Shown one piece after another: positions 22,376 through 33,167 of a stretch of 64,000 nucleotides of DNA (the stretch's first letter is position 1; each line of letters begins with the position of its first letter). Source of the stretch: Anastatus disparis (taxonomy: Eukaryota > Arthropoda > Insecta > Hymenoptera > Eupelmidae); contig JAFFSR010000015.1 of NCBI GenBank assembly GCA_017163975.1, positions 1,308,501-1,372,500 on the forward strand, in the 5' to 3' direction. A program made the position numbers and the translations under genes. Below the pieces are notes generated by a model. It saw only the letters and a program-made list of their open reading frames with translations. It did not search any database and was not told where the DNA came from.

Positions 22376-22579
22376 TTAAGAAATAGATTTACTTGGCCTA
22401 AGGTAATACATTCGCCTGGAGTGACACCGTTTATGTGGATTTTTAAATATGTTAGATGATATCACATTCTGTTTTATTACTAATACGTCGGCTCTTGTGT
22501 CAACGTAAAAACGCCCTGCTTTTAATTTTAAAAATGGCCCAGTTAATTCGACTATAGGGGGCTTTCTTCCGGTTTGCAT
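22376..22579 (-). pseudogene. Retroviral-type aspartic protease fragment, active-site Gly replaced
   Basis: 67-codon frame. FYVDTRADVLVI at residues 24-35 aligns with the D-(T/S)-G-A active-site loop, but Gly is Arg (D27-T-R-A30), which should abolish activity. The second half of the protease is in a broken frame. Confidence 0.65.
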
Positions 22580-22584
22580 GAATT

Positions 22585-24694
22585 TTATTGTGCATTTCCG
22601 GGAGCTGGACCACTCGCGTTTCCTGGCCTGACTGATGAGTCACTCAACTCCACAGGACCCTGGCGTCGAGCATCTTGGGAGTTTAAAGGTGCGGTGTTAT
22701 ATTGATTCTCGCGCTGTGGGCTACGATTAAAATTATTTCGCGGTCCTGTATTAAAATTCTCTCTTCCATTATTATTATTGTTATTATTGCGGTTATTGTT
22801 ATAATTATTATCAACATTTTCACGTGGGCGCATATTACCTTGATAACGATTTTGGTTTCGATTGGGGTTATAATTGTTGCGGTCTCCGCCTCTAAAGTCT
22901 CTGTTATTACGCGGAGGATTTTGATTATTTATATTTCCAAACCGTTTTCTGTTCCCTTGATTATAATTTCCTTGTGCGTTTGGTGGTGACGTAGGGAATA
23001 CATTAGGCGCTGCGGGGGGTATTGGGTAAGGTGTATATATTACTTGTGGCGCGGCGTGTGCGTTTAACGTGTTATTAATTCCCGTAAGGTTACCTGTTTT
23101 TAGAACTTTATCGAGCGCGTAACATTCTGCGTGTGTGTGACCTTTTTTTTTTGCAGTAATTGCAAAATTTATTATTATATTCTTTTTTTCTGCATTGTGC
23201 CTCTTGGTGTCCTGACGTACGGCAGTATCCACAAATTTCAATTTCTGGTGCCAATCTAATATTTGCGTTTTGTTGTGCGCTGTTTATATTTAATGCTCAT
23301 AGTTGGTCCGAAATGCCTTTTAATATACTCGAAAGTTGTGAATTATTTTCTGCTGAGTTGGTTGGTTGTGGTATGAATCGTCTTGCGCCTGTGCGTTGCT
23401 CGAACGTGATGGCTTCGTGTATAGCGTCTCTTAACGTCGTGGGATTCTTTGACCGTACTTGATGTAGTCCCCCCCCCCAGTCCAAACAGAAATTGTTCTA
23501 AGGCTTCTCTGTCTGCTTGATTTTCATATATTTCTATTTCGAAAGGACGTAAAACTCTTGTTGAATCATAAAAGTTTAGAAGACGATTATGTAATGTTTA
23601 CACTCTTAATCTGTAATCTCCCACGCTTTCGCCAGGCATTTGTTTTATTATTATTTCGGCTAATATAGTGTCCGCTCTGCCGGCATAGCTGTAATGTTTC
23701 GTCAAGTCAGCTAAGAGACCTTCTACCGTATTATACTGCGTTAAACGTGTTGTATAGCCTTCTGCTGCGCGGCCTTTGAATTTTGAAGCTAACGAATTTA
23801 ATACCCATCTCTCTGCTTGTGGCCCATATGTTCTTATAATGTCTCGCACTGATCTACAGAATAATGTTAGTACTTCAGAATTTCCGTCAAAAGTAGGAAT
23901 CGTATATAATGCTTGATATAGCGATAGACTGTTTGGTGGTTCTCTCGCTCTCTCTATTGGAGTTGAGTTTGCAAATTTTATATTCGCAGGCAAGTAATGG
24001 TTGTCGTAACACATGAAAATATCTTCATCATCGCCGTAGTTACCCCATGCAAGTGCACCTCTCATACCTTGAGGGTCGTCTCCATTATAATTGCCGCTAT
24101 TACAGAGTTTATTAGGCTCTAATGCAAATTCAATTTCGTCAGTCGTTGGAGGATTTACTTGCTCTTTTAACGGAGGATGAATTGCTACTTCGTGATCGAG
24201 TCCGTGTCTTCTTTCGTAATCATATACCTGCTGTACCATTCTTTCCCGTACTCTTCGATGGATCGTATCTTCTTGTTACTGGTTAGATGAGATTTTTAAA
24301 TTTTGTTCTGAGACTTTTTCGGCTTTGGTAAATACTTGAGGTCAAGTTCCATTGTATCCTTGAGCTGCTACTTCATCTGCCTTTCCTACTGCTTCGTCTA
24401 TTTTTTTCAATGTATTTGAGAGATATATACTCTAGCTTCTCCTAAAAATTTCTCGTCTTCTTGGTCTAACTTATGTTTGCCGCCGACTATTATTGCATTT
24501 AATCTTTCTAATGCCAACTCCATTAGACCTTTATTTTCGGAGTGTTGGATTGCACAATCTGCCAACGCTAATGCATTTCGAAGCTCTATGCGCGCTTCCT
24601 CTTCCGGGGTTCTCATAATTTGTTGAAGCGTTAATGGTGATACAAAACCCGCGGCTTCGTCACGTTGATCCGGTTTATTCGTTTCTTCAGGCAT
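22585..24694 (-). pseudogene. Gypsy gag with two CCHC knuckles, frameshifted
   Basis: ORFs 24694-24407 (95 codons, M-P-E-E-T-N-K start), 24239-23598 (capsid-like) and 23241-22585 (nucleocapsid) with gaps containing stops. Two zinc knuckles: C-G-Y-C...G-H...C at 23233-23192 and C-N-Y-C...G-H-T-H-A-E-C at about 23163-23122. They lie in different frames because of an extra base in an A-run (plus-strand T-run near 23142-23152). The C-terminus is Asn/Arg-rich (a long N/NNR stretch, 22740-22880). Gag would package the RNA. Confidence 0.8.
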
Positions 24695-24784
24695 TTTTTT
24701 TACGCGACGTTTCCAATCGTATTATTTATATCTTATTTATATGTTGATATACATATGTATTTTTTTGTTGTATTTTATTCGAGC

Positions 24785-25250
24785 AAGATTCACTTTAATA
24801 AATTCACTTATGATTCACTTAAGCTAAAATAACTTTTTGCAACGTAATAATTAGAATTATTTTATACTGGGTGTAACCAAAATTCACTTTAATAAAACCG
24901 ATTATTATTCACGAGATTTAATTAGATTTTTACTCACTTTGCAGCTTAATGTTAGTGTTAATGAATATTGTTTTATAGTTAATTTAATAAAATTTCACTT
25001 TAATAAAATCGAATATGGCTCAATCGAGTTAAGTTTATCATGCAACTTAATATTGATATTGTCATCAGTTTATTCAGATTTCAATTAATTAAGGCACTAA
25101 TAATTCATTTAAATAAAATTTCACTGTTAAGATTTTTCAACATGCAATTTAATATTGATAATATAGTTAATTCATGTAGTATTCACTTTAATAAAATTAA
25201 ACAATAATTCACTTGAATTAAATCGAAATTTTCAGACATGCAATTTAATA
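24785..25250. repeat. ~100-bp degenerate tandem repeats in the gypsy leader
   Basis: TTCACTTTAATAAA(A) recurs at 24789, 24883, 24994, 25104 (one change) and 25182. A second motif, GCA(A/G)(C/T)TTAATATTGATA or close variants, recurs between them. This sits between the PBS-like site and gag on the minus strand, the position of the insulator repeats in Drosophila gypsy; the sequence shown is not recognisably the same binding site. Confidence 0.7.
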
Positions 25251-25271
25251 ATTATTATAATTTGAAAGTTC

Positions 25272-25289
25272 GCAGTGGGCGCGTATTCC
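25272..25289 (-). other. Possible gypsy primer-binding site
   Basis: The minus strand reads CGCGCCCACTGCGAAC, similar to the GGCGCCCA-type PBS seen next to gypsy 5' LTRs. It lies between the putative 5' LTR and the leader. One mismatch at the start; the LTR border is uncertain. Confidence 0.4.
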
Positions 25290-26139
25290 CCTCGTAGGAC
25301 GTATAAGGTATGAAAATAAAATTTACTTACCCCAAGATAGTGATGACAGCGATGTACACGTAGAACATCCTCTCGTTGTAATAGTTCCTTTGTAGTTAAC
25401 GCTTCCTTCAGAAGTGATATCGTCGTGGCTGTTTCTTGCAGGTTTGGCTTCCTTCGTAGTACTGTTGAAGTTGCTTCTTGTAGATGTTGCTTCCTTCACA
25501 AGTGATGTTGTAGTTGTTTCTCGTAGATATATATTTTCCTTCACAAGTGATAACCCACACTTAGCACCACTTTTTTATATTACGTTTTCACGTAATTGAT
25601 TTATTATATTGTGGGTATCTTTTTATCACGACTAAGCTTGATAAATCCAAGTAGTCAATTTGCGTGAAGGTAATTAACTTAATAAGACGATATTTAAAAT
25701 AAACTGTTTGATTTATTATTACGTTAGTCGCGAGAGAAAGAAATGTCTACTGTACTACTAGTGTAAAATCGCTGATACGTCCTCGCTGCGTCGATCGTGG
25801 TTTCATGCTTCTCTATGCTCTGGTCTCGTTCTGGTAGGGTAGTAGGCCACGGCGTAGTTCGCCCGGTGGTATTTATATTTGCTGAATTCGTTGTTTCCCA
25901 CTTCTCTATTCTTCTAGAAGCTTCTACCTCGTGGCTTCTATTTTTCCATGATTTGCTTTGTTCGTTCCCTACAGGTCTAAACTTGTCGGCTAGTTCGTCA
26001 TCATTTCTTTCGATCACGAGTTGTTGCTAGCTGGTTTCAGACGTCTAGTCAGCATTTTCTTACTGGCTTATTCATTTAGTATAATATATTTCTTATACTT
26101 CTACGTTTTATTATTTTCTAGAATATTCCACTCGTAACA
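25290..26139 (-). repeat. Putative 5' LTR of the gypsy element
   Basis: The minus strand starts TGTTACGAGTGGAATATTCT at 26139, a very typical insect gypsy LTR start, and runs ~850 bp to the PBS-like site. No second copy is visible in the window, so the LTR call rests on the start and on position. ORFs inside (25724-26030, both strands) are not convincing. Confidence 0.55.
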
Positions 26140-26319
26140 GTATTCATAATTTTTTTAATTTTTCATCCTTCTTAAAATTAGTTTCAAATTTCGAAATCAC
26201 ATTAATGTTTTGAGAATAAATTTCATTTTTCCGTTGCGTTATATTCAAATTTTTTAATTTTTCAATTTAAACTTTTGTTAATTTTGATAATTTTATATCA
26301 TTATTCAATTTATTCTTAA

Positions 26320-26689
26320 GAGGAGGTCGAGTATATTTGTCCTTTTCTAATCAAAGAATTGATTTTTTTACAAAAATTAATAATTGTAGCAAAAAATAAG
26401 GAGATAGCCCCATCTTGTATCATAAAAAGCAATATTTTCTTTGATGAGGAAAAATTATTTTTATCGATTCATTCTGAAGAAAACCTTGAAAAACTTAAAA
26501 AATAGAGGTTAGGATGGACAATTCAGTTTTTCTAAAAACGAAGCGATAAAAATAATTTTTTATCATCAAAGAGAATATTGCTTTTTATTATACAAGATAG
26601 GCTTTCTTCTTATTTTTTGCTACAATTATTAGGTATTGCAGAAAAATGAATTTTTTTGTTAGAAAAGGATAGAGATATACGACATGCTC
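26320..26689. mobile_element. Foldback MITE with TTAA target duplication (copy 3)
   Basis: Tip GAGGAGGTCGAGTATATTTG continues TCCTTTTCTAAT. Arms (e.g. GCAATATTTTCTTTGATGAG against its mirror near 26565-26590) are inverted over ~170 bp. TTAA at 26316-26319 and 26690-26693. The arm sequence is shared with copy 5 at 51103, so these two form one subfamily. Confidence 0.85.
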
Positions 26690-26878
26690 TTAATAGTCAA
26701 AACTGGTTCTTGTTTAATATCATTTCCAGATTCTTCAACGTTATCGTATTTAATTTTTTTACAATTATTCTCTAAAATTTTTTCTTTAGTTTGTTTATAA
26801 TTTCTTTTATTACTGTTTTAATAATTTTTCTGTAAATAAGCTTTTCTATTAAAATTTGTAGTTTCTAAATATTTTATG

Positions 26879-27862
26879 TTATTTAATAAATGTAATTGTT
26901 GCTGTGCCAATTCTTGTATCTTTTTTTTCAAGATAATCAAAATTTATATTCTGAAAATTCAATTCCATCGTTGATAATTCTTTGTAAGGTATAATTTCTT
27001 GATTTCCAGATAATGCTTTATAATTAATTTTAGAAAAATTTGTCTTTACTATTAGAAACATGACAATTGACTTGGTTTCGTACATAGTTAGCAAATGTCC
27101 ACGCATTTTTTTATCATCAAATTATATTCTACAAGGACATAATTTATTAACAATAGCCGTTGCAAACGCTATTGAAAAAATGCCACAATCATATGGATTA
27201 GCTTAAAGTTAAACTTTTTCAAAACATATTTGTAGATTTTCACGAATTGAAAATAGTTTATGAATGTAAATTTTTTTATCATCATTTAATCCATTACTAT
27301 TTAAACTATCATATAAATAAATTACATTTTGTGAATAATAGATACAAATCCAATGACCAAAATGCTGATTTCTGGAAAAGAGTATTTGTATGTAATCTTG
27401 ATTCAATGGAATTGAATTAATATTTTCGGGCCTTTGTAAAAATATTGTTGGTCGCATTGAAAAATTTGTATGATTTTTTAAAATTTTATTAAATTTTCTA
27501 ATGTGTCCATCATTTAACATACTTATAGGAGCGCGGTGGCGTAACGGATAGAGCTCTTGCCTTCAACGCGGTGGGCACGGGTTCGAATCCTGGCCAGGCA
27601 CCTCTGACTTTTTTTCGAAAGAAAATTAGTGTATGTGCTACCCATATCGCGACTCTTAAGAAATCTGGCCTCATTGAGTATCGGTTGATTGTTGGTCACA
27701 AAAGTGGCTGACCATCCATCGGTAGTCAAAGTTTCCGGTATGGCGGTGTCTGACAGTCTAGCCTGATGTAATGTGTTAAACGGTTCCGGGCTGGGCTCCC
27801 TCGACATCTCCATAGAAAAAGGTTAATTATATAGAGGATAACAATATCCTTTATATATTAAT

Positions 27863-27913
<51 letters not shown>

Positions 27914-27960
27914 TTAACATACTTAATTGCCCAGTGTATTCACCTTCACCCATTATAATC
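26879..27960 (-). pseudogene. Ulp1/C48-like cysteine protease relic, interrupted by a SINE
   Basis: Starting upstream of the SINE (M-G-E-G-E-Y-T-G-Q-L-S near 27955-27926), the frame continues after it as M-L-N-D-G-H-I-R at 27520. Catalytic motifs in order: His in HFGHWICIYY (~27350), Asp in YLYDSLN (~27305), Cys in NPYDCGIFSIAFATA (~27185), then DDKKMRGHL. Stops: two TAA between E-K-V and the Cys motif (~27204-27209) and one after CPCRI (~27125). Ulp1-type proteases cleave SUMO or ubiquitin-like tags, and such domains are carried by several eukaryotic DNA transposons. No transposase is visible beside it, so the parent element is unknown. Confidence 0.75.
27526..27909 (+). mobile_element. tRNA-derived SINE (copy 1)
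   Basis: The tRNA-like head 27528-27602 holds an A-box (TGGCGTAACGGATAGAGC) and a B-box (GGTTCGAATCC) at normal spacing. An unrelated body follows, then a poly(A) tail (27870-27909). A 16-bp target duplication TCATTTAACATACTTA flanks it at 27510-27525 and 27910-27925. The head is nearly identical to that of copy 2 at 38259. Not a tRNA gene: the acceptor ends do not pair well. Needs LINE enzymes in trans. Confidence 0.92.
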
Positions 27961-28223
27961 AATTTTTCTTTTTTTAAATTCATTATATTAAAATAATGAA
28001 TCATCGTTTACTTACTAATTTGAATTATTTGATTAAAAATTTCAAATACTTTTGAAATATAAAAAATTCTGAAATAAAAATTTTGAATATTATTTATACA
28101 AATAACAAAAAATTCAGATTTATGATTATTTTTAAAATTTTAATTGATAATTACGTATGAAATAATGGAAAATGTATATTATTCATATATTTGAGTAAAA
28201 ATTCTTTTTAAATGAATTTATTC

Positions 28224-28342
28224 AAATTATAATTATTTTTATATTATTTTTTAAATTATAATTATTTTTATATTATTTTTTAAATTATAATTATTTTTAT
28301 ATTATTTTTTAAATTATAATTATTTTTATATTATTTTTTTAA
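28224..28342. repeat. 29-bp tandem repeat, four copies
   Basis: AAATTATAATTATTTTTATA starts at 28224, 28253, 28282 and 28311, an exact 29-bp period with almost no divergence. Confidence 0.95.
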
Positions 28343-28375
28343 TTATTTGCGATTGCCCAAATAAAATAAATTTTT

Positions 28376-28960
28376 AAAAACTGATTTTCTTAGCTTAGTT
28401 TTAATTTTAAAGCATTTTGAAATTTTTGAAAAAAATGTTTCTATTTATTAAGCCAATAAAATCTTAAAAACTACTCGATGGATTTACTTCAAATTTTCCA
28501 TACAATTCAATTTTTCGATAAACTGGTGCGGAAGCTATTGAGAATTAGTTTTCTTAGCGTAGTTTTTTTTAGTCATTTTAAGAATTTTAAAAAAATTTCG
28601 ATTTTTCATTTTTTTTTGTATTTTACGTAAACTACTCGAAGAATTTGTTTGAAAATTTGTACGGAACTTATTTTCAATTGCCAAAAGTAGAAAAACTTTT
28701 GAAAACTGATTTTCTTAGCGCACTTTTAATTTTAGGGCATTTAAAAAATTTTTTGTTAATTTTTATTTTTCATTTTTCTTATATTTAACAAAAACCATTC
28801 GATAGATTTGCTCCAAAATTTGTATGCAAGTTATTTGCTATTGTCTGAAAAAAACAAGCTTTGGAAAACTAATTTTATCACTGCAGTTTCAATTTAAGAG
28901 CATTTCGAAAATTTTCATAAAAATTTTTTTTTCATTTTTTTTCATCTCAGATTGATCCTC
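28376..28960. repeat. ~164-bp degenerate satellite, about four units
   Basis: Units begin with AAAACTGATTTTCTTAGC or variants at 28376, 28542, 28702 and 28866. Each continues with a GCATTTnnAAATTTT core, then ACTACTCGATGGATTT-like and GCAAGTTATT-like blocks. Divergence between units is considerable, so this is an old array. Confidence 0.75.
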
Positions 28961-29255
28961 ATTTTTACCCTATTTTCATCCATCCTTGCCTCTCTCTTCC
29001 TATTTCCTAATTACTCTCTCACATTCACTAATTTTTCTCGAATAGAAATTGTATTTTACTAAAATAAAATTACTCTAACTCAATGAGCTCTATGAGAAAG
29101 CATTACGCCAAAGCACTTAGCAGCATTTTTTGAAAAATTATAATTTCAAAATACGAAATTATTTATCGTTTATGAAATACAATTGTAAAGATTTTTTGAT
29201 TGGATATAAATATAGAATTTGTTTTTAACTTCTTGTGCGTGAGAATAGTATATTA

Positions 29256-29372
29256 TTCGCCAAGGGAGTTAATTTCAAAAATGTCTTAAATCATATGTAA
29301 TTGTCACTCGAGCCGAAGGCGAGGGTGACAAACATACGATTTAAGGCATTTTTAATTAACTCCCGTGGTGAA
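29256..29372. repeat. Imperfect ~117-bp hairpin
   Basis: Left arm TTCGCCAAGGGAGTTAATTT...ATGTCTTAAATCATATG pairs with right arm CATACGATTTAAGGCATTTT...AACTCCCGTGGTGAA. The apex GTCACTCG...CGAGGGTGAC is also self-complementary. Could be a decayed short foldback; no target duplication identified. Confidence 0.65.
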
Positions 29373-29749
29373 TATACGATTTTTTTACACGAGGCGCGAA
29401 TAGTGGGTGCTCTTTATTCTGCCGGTAGGGAAAAAAGTACCAACTTTTCGCGCAGAGTGTAAAAAACGTTTTTTATCATTTATGAGATACATAGGATATA
29501 CGGAACAATGAAACGTGCTGAATGTTAAGTGTTGGATGTAAATTTGAGTCGAAACTAGAACTTGACTATCTTCAAATTTCAAAAATAATATAATCTTTAA
29601 ATTTGAAGAATTATTCATAATATAGAGTCGAAAAAATTTGAAACTTACACTAAGATTTGAAACCAGAAATAATAAAATAAGTTAACTTATAAAATTTTCG
29701 TAAATTTCCTAGTGTTACATCCGCATAATCACCCCTATTAAAAAAAAAC
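29373..29749. other. Non-coding, nothing recognised
   Basis: AT-rich sequence without repeats or convincing ORFs. Confidence 0.4.
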
Positions 29750-29890
29750 ACGTGTTTGTTGCACGTGAAAAAAACACGTGTAAAATACACGTATTTTTTA
29801 CACGTGTTTTTTACATGTAAAATTTGCGTGTTTTTTCACGCATATTTTTCACGTGTTTTTTTCACGTGTATTTTTCAGGTGTATTTTTCA
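29750..29890. repeat. Cluster of CACGTG palindromes
   Basis: Six CACGTG hexamers plus several one-base variants (CACGTA, CATGTA, CACGCA, CAGGTG) in ~130 bp, separated by T or A runs of 4-8. It looks like a decayed microsatellite of unit (A/T)nCACGTG. CACGTG is also the E-box bound by bHLH factors; no gene lies nearby to regulate. Confidence 0.75.
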
Positions 29891-30725
29891 CATATTGTTT
29901 TATAGCTTTTCGAAGAGCTTCTACTGTCCGGTCTCTTATATCTGCGTCTCCCAAATTTGTGTAAGGGATGACAAAACTTAGAAAAACGCCACCTAGCGAC
30001 TTAAAGTCAAACTAGTCAAGTTTGCAGCCAGCAGTTAAGACAAGGTAAGCGATTAAGCTCCTCTATCCCGCAGTCTTTTAAAAAATAAAAAATATTAAAC
30101 AATACCAACAAGAGATATCCCAAACAAACACATGTCGGAGTAAACCTATTTAAGGTGACCGGACATAACACCTAGCATTTCTGAATGGTTGATTCATATG
30201 AAACCTTTAAAATTGTATTTGAAAAATATTATATTATGTTAGAATAAAATGAGACCTTACACTCTCATAGTCATCATTTTGTCTTTATGAATTAGTTCAA
30301 TTAAAAATTTTTTAAAATAAAAATAATCAAGAAAAACAATAAACTATTTAAGAAATTAAAATTAAATTATTCAAGATAATTGCATTAAGAAATTTATCTT
30401 ATATTGATTCAGAATAAATATTATTAGTTTTATAATAATTATATGCTTTCTGACACCTTTGTGATTTACACTATTAGTTTTTGAATAGTAGGAACATTAG
30501 ATCAAATACAGAAACCTTTAAAATCATTATTTACATCGCTATAAAAATATTTACATATAAATTAGATTATTATTTCAATTAAAATTTAGTGTCCAAATTT
30601 TAAATCTATTATAATGAAATGATTTTTATTTAGATAAAATTTTATGCAAATTTTCACTACAATTAATCCTTTTTTCATAAAAATATAAAAATTGTATTTA
30701 GTACGAAACTGCGATACTAAAATTC
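29891..30725. other. Non-coding, nothing recognised
   Basis: AT-rich; no ORF, repeat or RNA gene I can support. Confidence 0.4.
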
Positions 30726-30729
30726 TTAA

Positions 30730-31110
30730 GAAGGGGCCGAACCATCTGTCTTTGTCTAATAGCGTTTTTCATCATTTATGTAAACACAATCCGGTATAAC
30801 AAAAAAAAAATAGCAGCCCCCGCTAGATATTAGTATAGTAAGTAAATTTTGTAATAACAACCAAATTTTTTCACTGCGTAGTTTTTTAATAATTAGAGAC
30901 CTACCAAAAAAAGATAGGTTATATTCTAGATTGCTAGTAGGTCTCTAATTAGTAAAAAACTATGCGGTAAAAAATTTGGTTGTTATTACAAAATTTACTA
31001 ATTATACTAATATCTAGCGGGGGCTGCTATTTTTTTCTTGTTATACCGGATAGTGTTTACATAAATGATGAAAAACGCTATTAGACAAAGACAGATAGTT
31101 CGGCCCCTTC
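30730..31110. mobile_element. Foldback MITE with TTAA target duplication (copy 4)
   Basis: The tip GAAGGGGCCGAACCATCTGT continues CTTTGTCTAAT and is mirrored exactly at the right end. Arms of ~180 bp (e.g. ATAGCAGCCCCCGCTAGATA and its mirror) are nearly perfect, with a loop around 30915-30930. TTAA at 30726-30729 and 31111-31114. Arms unrelated to the other copies. Confidence 0.87.
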
Positions 31111-31114
31111 TTAA

Positions 31115-31720
31115 GTTGGATAATTCTTTTCTATTTCAAAATTGGCTATTCATACATATTAATATAAATCATAAAAATCCAACCGAGCGTCCTTAGGAGT
31201 GAGGTAAATTAAGCTAGTATTCTATTAAAAATAAGTAAATAATGTCATTATGCATATTTTAAATATTTTATTAAACTTTTTAAAATTACAACATTAACAT
31301 TTTTAATATTAATAATATATATTTTATTATCATATAATTAATACATTAATAATAACAATATACTTGCACTTTTACGTACAACTAACTTTAAGAATTAAAT
31401 TTTAACAATTAACTGTCAACTTTGAAAATTTTTTTAAACAAAACATTCTTTAAAATTAAGATTTTATAAGAATTTGTATGAGCGTCAACATATCTAATGA
31501 CATTCCTTTTTTTTCACTCGCGTCATATACGGCCATGTTAAGCGATATCTCAACGATATGCAATCGTCCAATATTCCCTTAAGAAGTAAAGATCTGTCGA
31601 TACTCTCCAAGGGCGAATTGGCAGAGAGAATATCGTCGAGATATTAGCATCAACGCATGCAATGCCTATATAAATTTAGCATAGTCTATAGGTATTCTAC
31701 CGAATACCGCCTGCTGCGAC

Positions 31721-31724
<4 letters not shown>
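31115..31724. other. Non-coding, nothing recognised
   Basis: AT-rich, ending in the (AT)n run 31725-31791. A short GATACTCTCC / GAGAGAATATC near-inverted pair at ~31595-31640 is too weak to call. Confidence 0.4.
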
Positions 31725-31792
<68 letters not shown>

Positions 31793-33167
31793 CACACATC
31801 TGGAAAAAAAGAATTCTTTAAGAATTCACGAATGTCCGCTCTGAAGTTAATAAAATATATTAATAAAGTATTCATAAAATATTCACAAAGTATTCTTCCA
31901 CAAAATTTAAATAAAAAATAACTCTTCAACGTATCTTTATAAATATTTTAAAAGGGTTTAGAAAGTATTCATAAAGAATTCTTTTTTGAAAAAGTAATCA
32001 TAATCCAAAGTATTCATAAAGTAGTCAAAAAGTTTACTTTTGAAACACTGATTTCCTAGTAACTTAGTCACTTTCAAAAATCGAAAGATGTAATGGATAT
32101 TTTATCGCTTTTTAGATTGTTTTAAAATCATTTTTAATTTTGATTTTCATGAAATTCAAAATTGAAAACTTGAAATTCCTGATAATTTTATAAATTGTAA
32201 AAATTCAATTTAATTAATCATTCAATAATTTAAATATTTTTTATCTATTTCAAACGAAAAAATTGTTAACATTTTATGAAACAAAATATATAAATATTTT
32301 AAGTGTGTTTTAAATAAATTCTCATTTTGAGAATTTAAACAAATATCTAAATCTAAACATTCTTCAATTTAAATTAAATCAACCATGACTTCACAAAAAA
32401 TTTCTTTTATTAAATTAAGGTATCTCTTGAATATTTAATAAATTTTTACTTAAATTATTCAAATAAAAATGTAGTTTAGCTAATATTATTAACCATGAAT
32501 AACACAGGCCAACATGGTTTTGTTGTCAAAAAGTGGAGGGTCATTTCCGAAGTAATTTTTTGCGTAGAATCCGAATCCGGGGTCCGAATTGCTCTATCAC
32601 GTCAGGATTTTGAGATATTTGAGGTTTTTTACCCAAAAAATGGCGTTTTTGGCTACTTTTGAGGTTATGTACAGAAGAGACAAAATTTTTTGGGAGTTTT
32701 TTTTTAGTTGCATCTTATAGCACTACTCTTCCTCTTTAATTTAAGAGTCGCAGAGTTCAATTACGATTTTTCTACACCAAGTTACGCCAATTTGAAATTA
32801 CGAGCGGGAGTCCCTTCGCCAATATTAAAACATGTTTTCTTTTTAATTTTGCCCCGTCTCACTTTGGAATTCCTTTAAGCATACATTTCTTTAGTGTGAA
32901 TCATTTAGTATAATTTTGCCCCGTCTCATTGATATACAATTTTTTATTATTTGTACAAAAAAGACCATTTGTATTGATTCTGTATTTATTGTAATCGCAA
33001 ATAAATCATTTTTTTAATAACATTTTAAGCAACAATTTACCAGATAGCTCTTAATTGTTCGTTCATGGTGCCTTATTTTTTGGAAAAAATTTTGTGAATA
33101 TTTGTATTTGATCTGTTGGTTAACAACTCGCTGGAGGTATAAAGTATTAAATTAAATATTCTAACTG

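Larger units (their letters stand above)
15689..26139 (-). mobile_element. Decayed Ty3/gypsy retrotransposon, minus strand, 3' LTR not found
   Basis: Order on the minus strand: putative 5' LTR (26139 to ~25290), PBS-like site, repeat-rich leader, gag (24694-22585), protease (22579-22376), connecting segment (22302-21967), RT (21640-20996), linker plus OTU-like domain (20998-~19640), minisatellite (to ~17110), integrase (17032-15689). Many stops and frameshifts. The tether and RNase H expected after RT are absent. Only one LTR is visible, so the left end is truncated or the 3' LTR has been lost. Confidence 0.85.

Noticed and set aside
27528..27602. tRNA gene on the plus strand (and again at 38259)
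   Set aside because: Good A and B boxes, but poor acceptor pairing, a common body and poly(A) tail, and target duplications show these are SINE heads.
27523..27813. Minus-strand ORFs matching each other at 27523-27813 and 38221-38430
   Set aside because: Antisense shadows of the two SINE copies.
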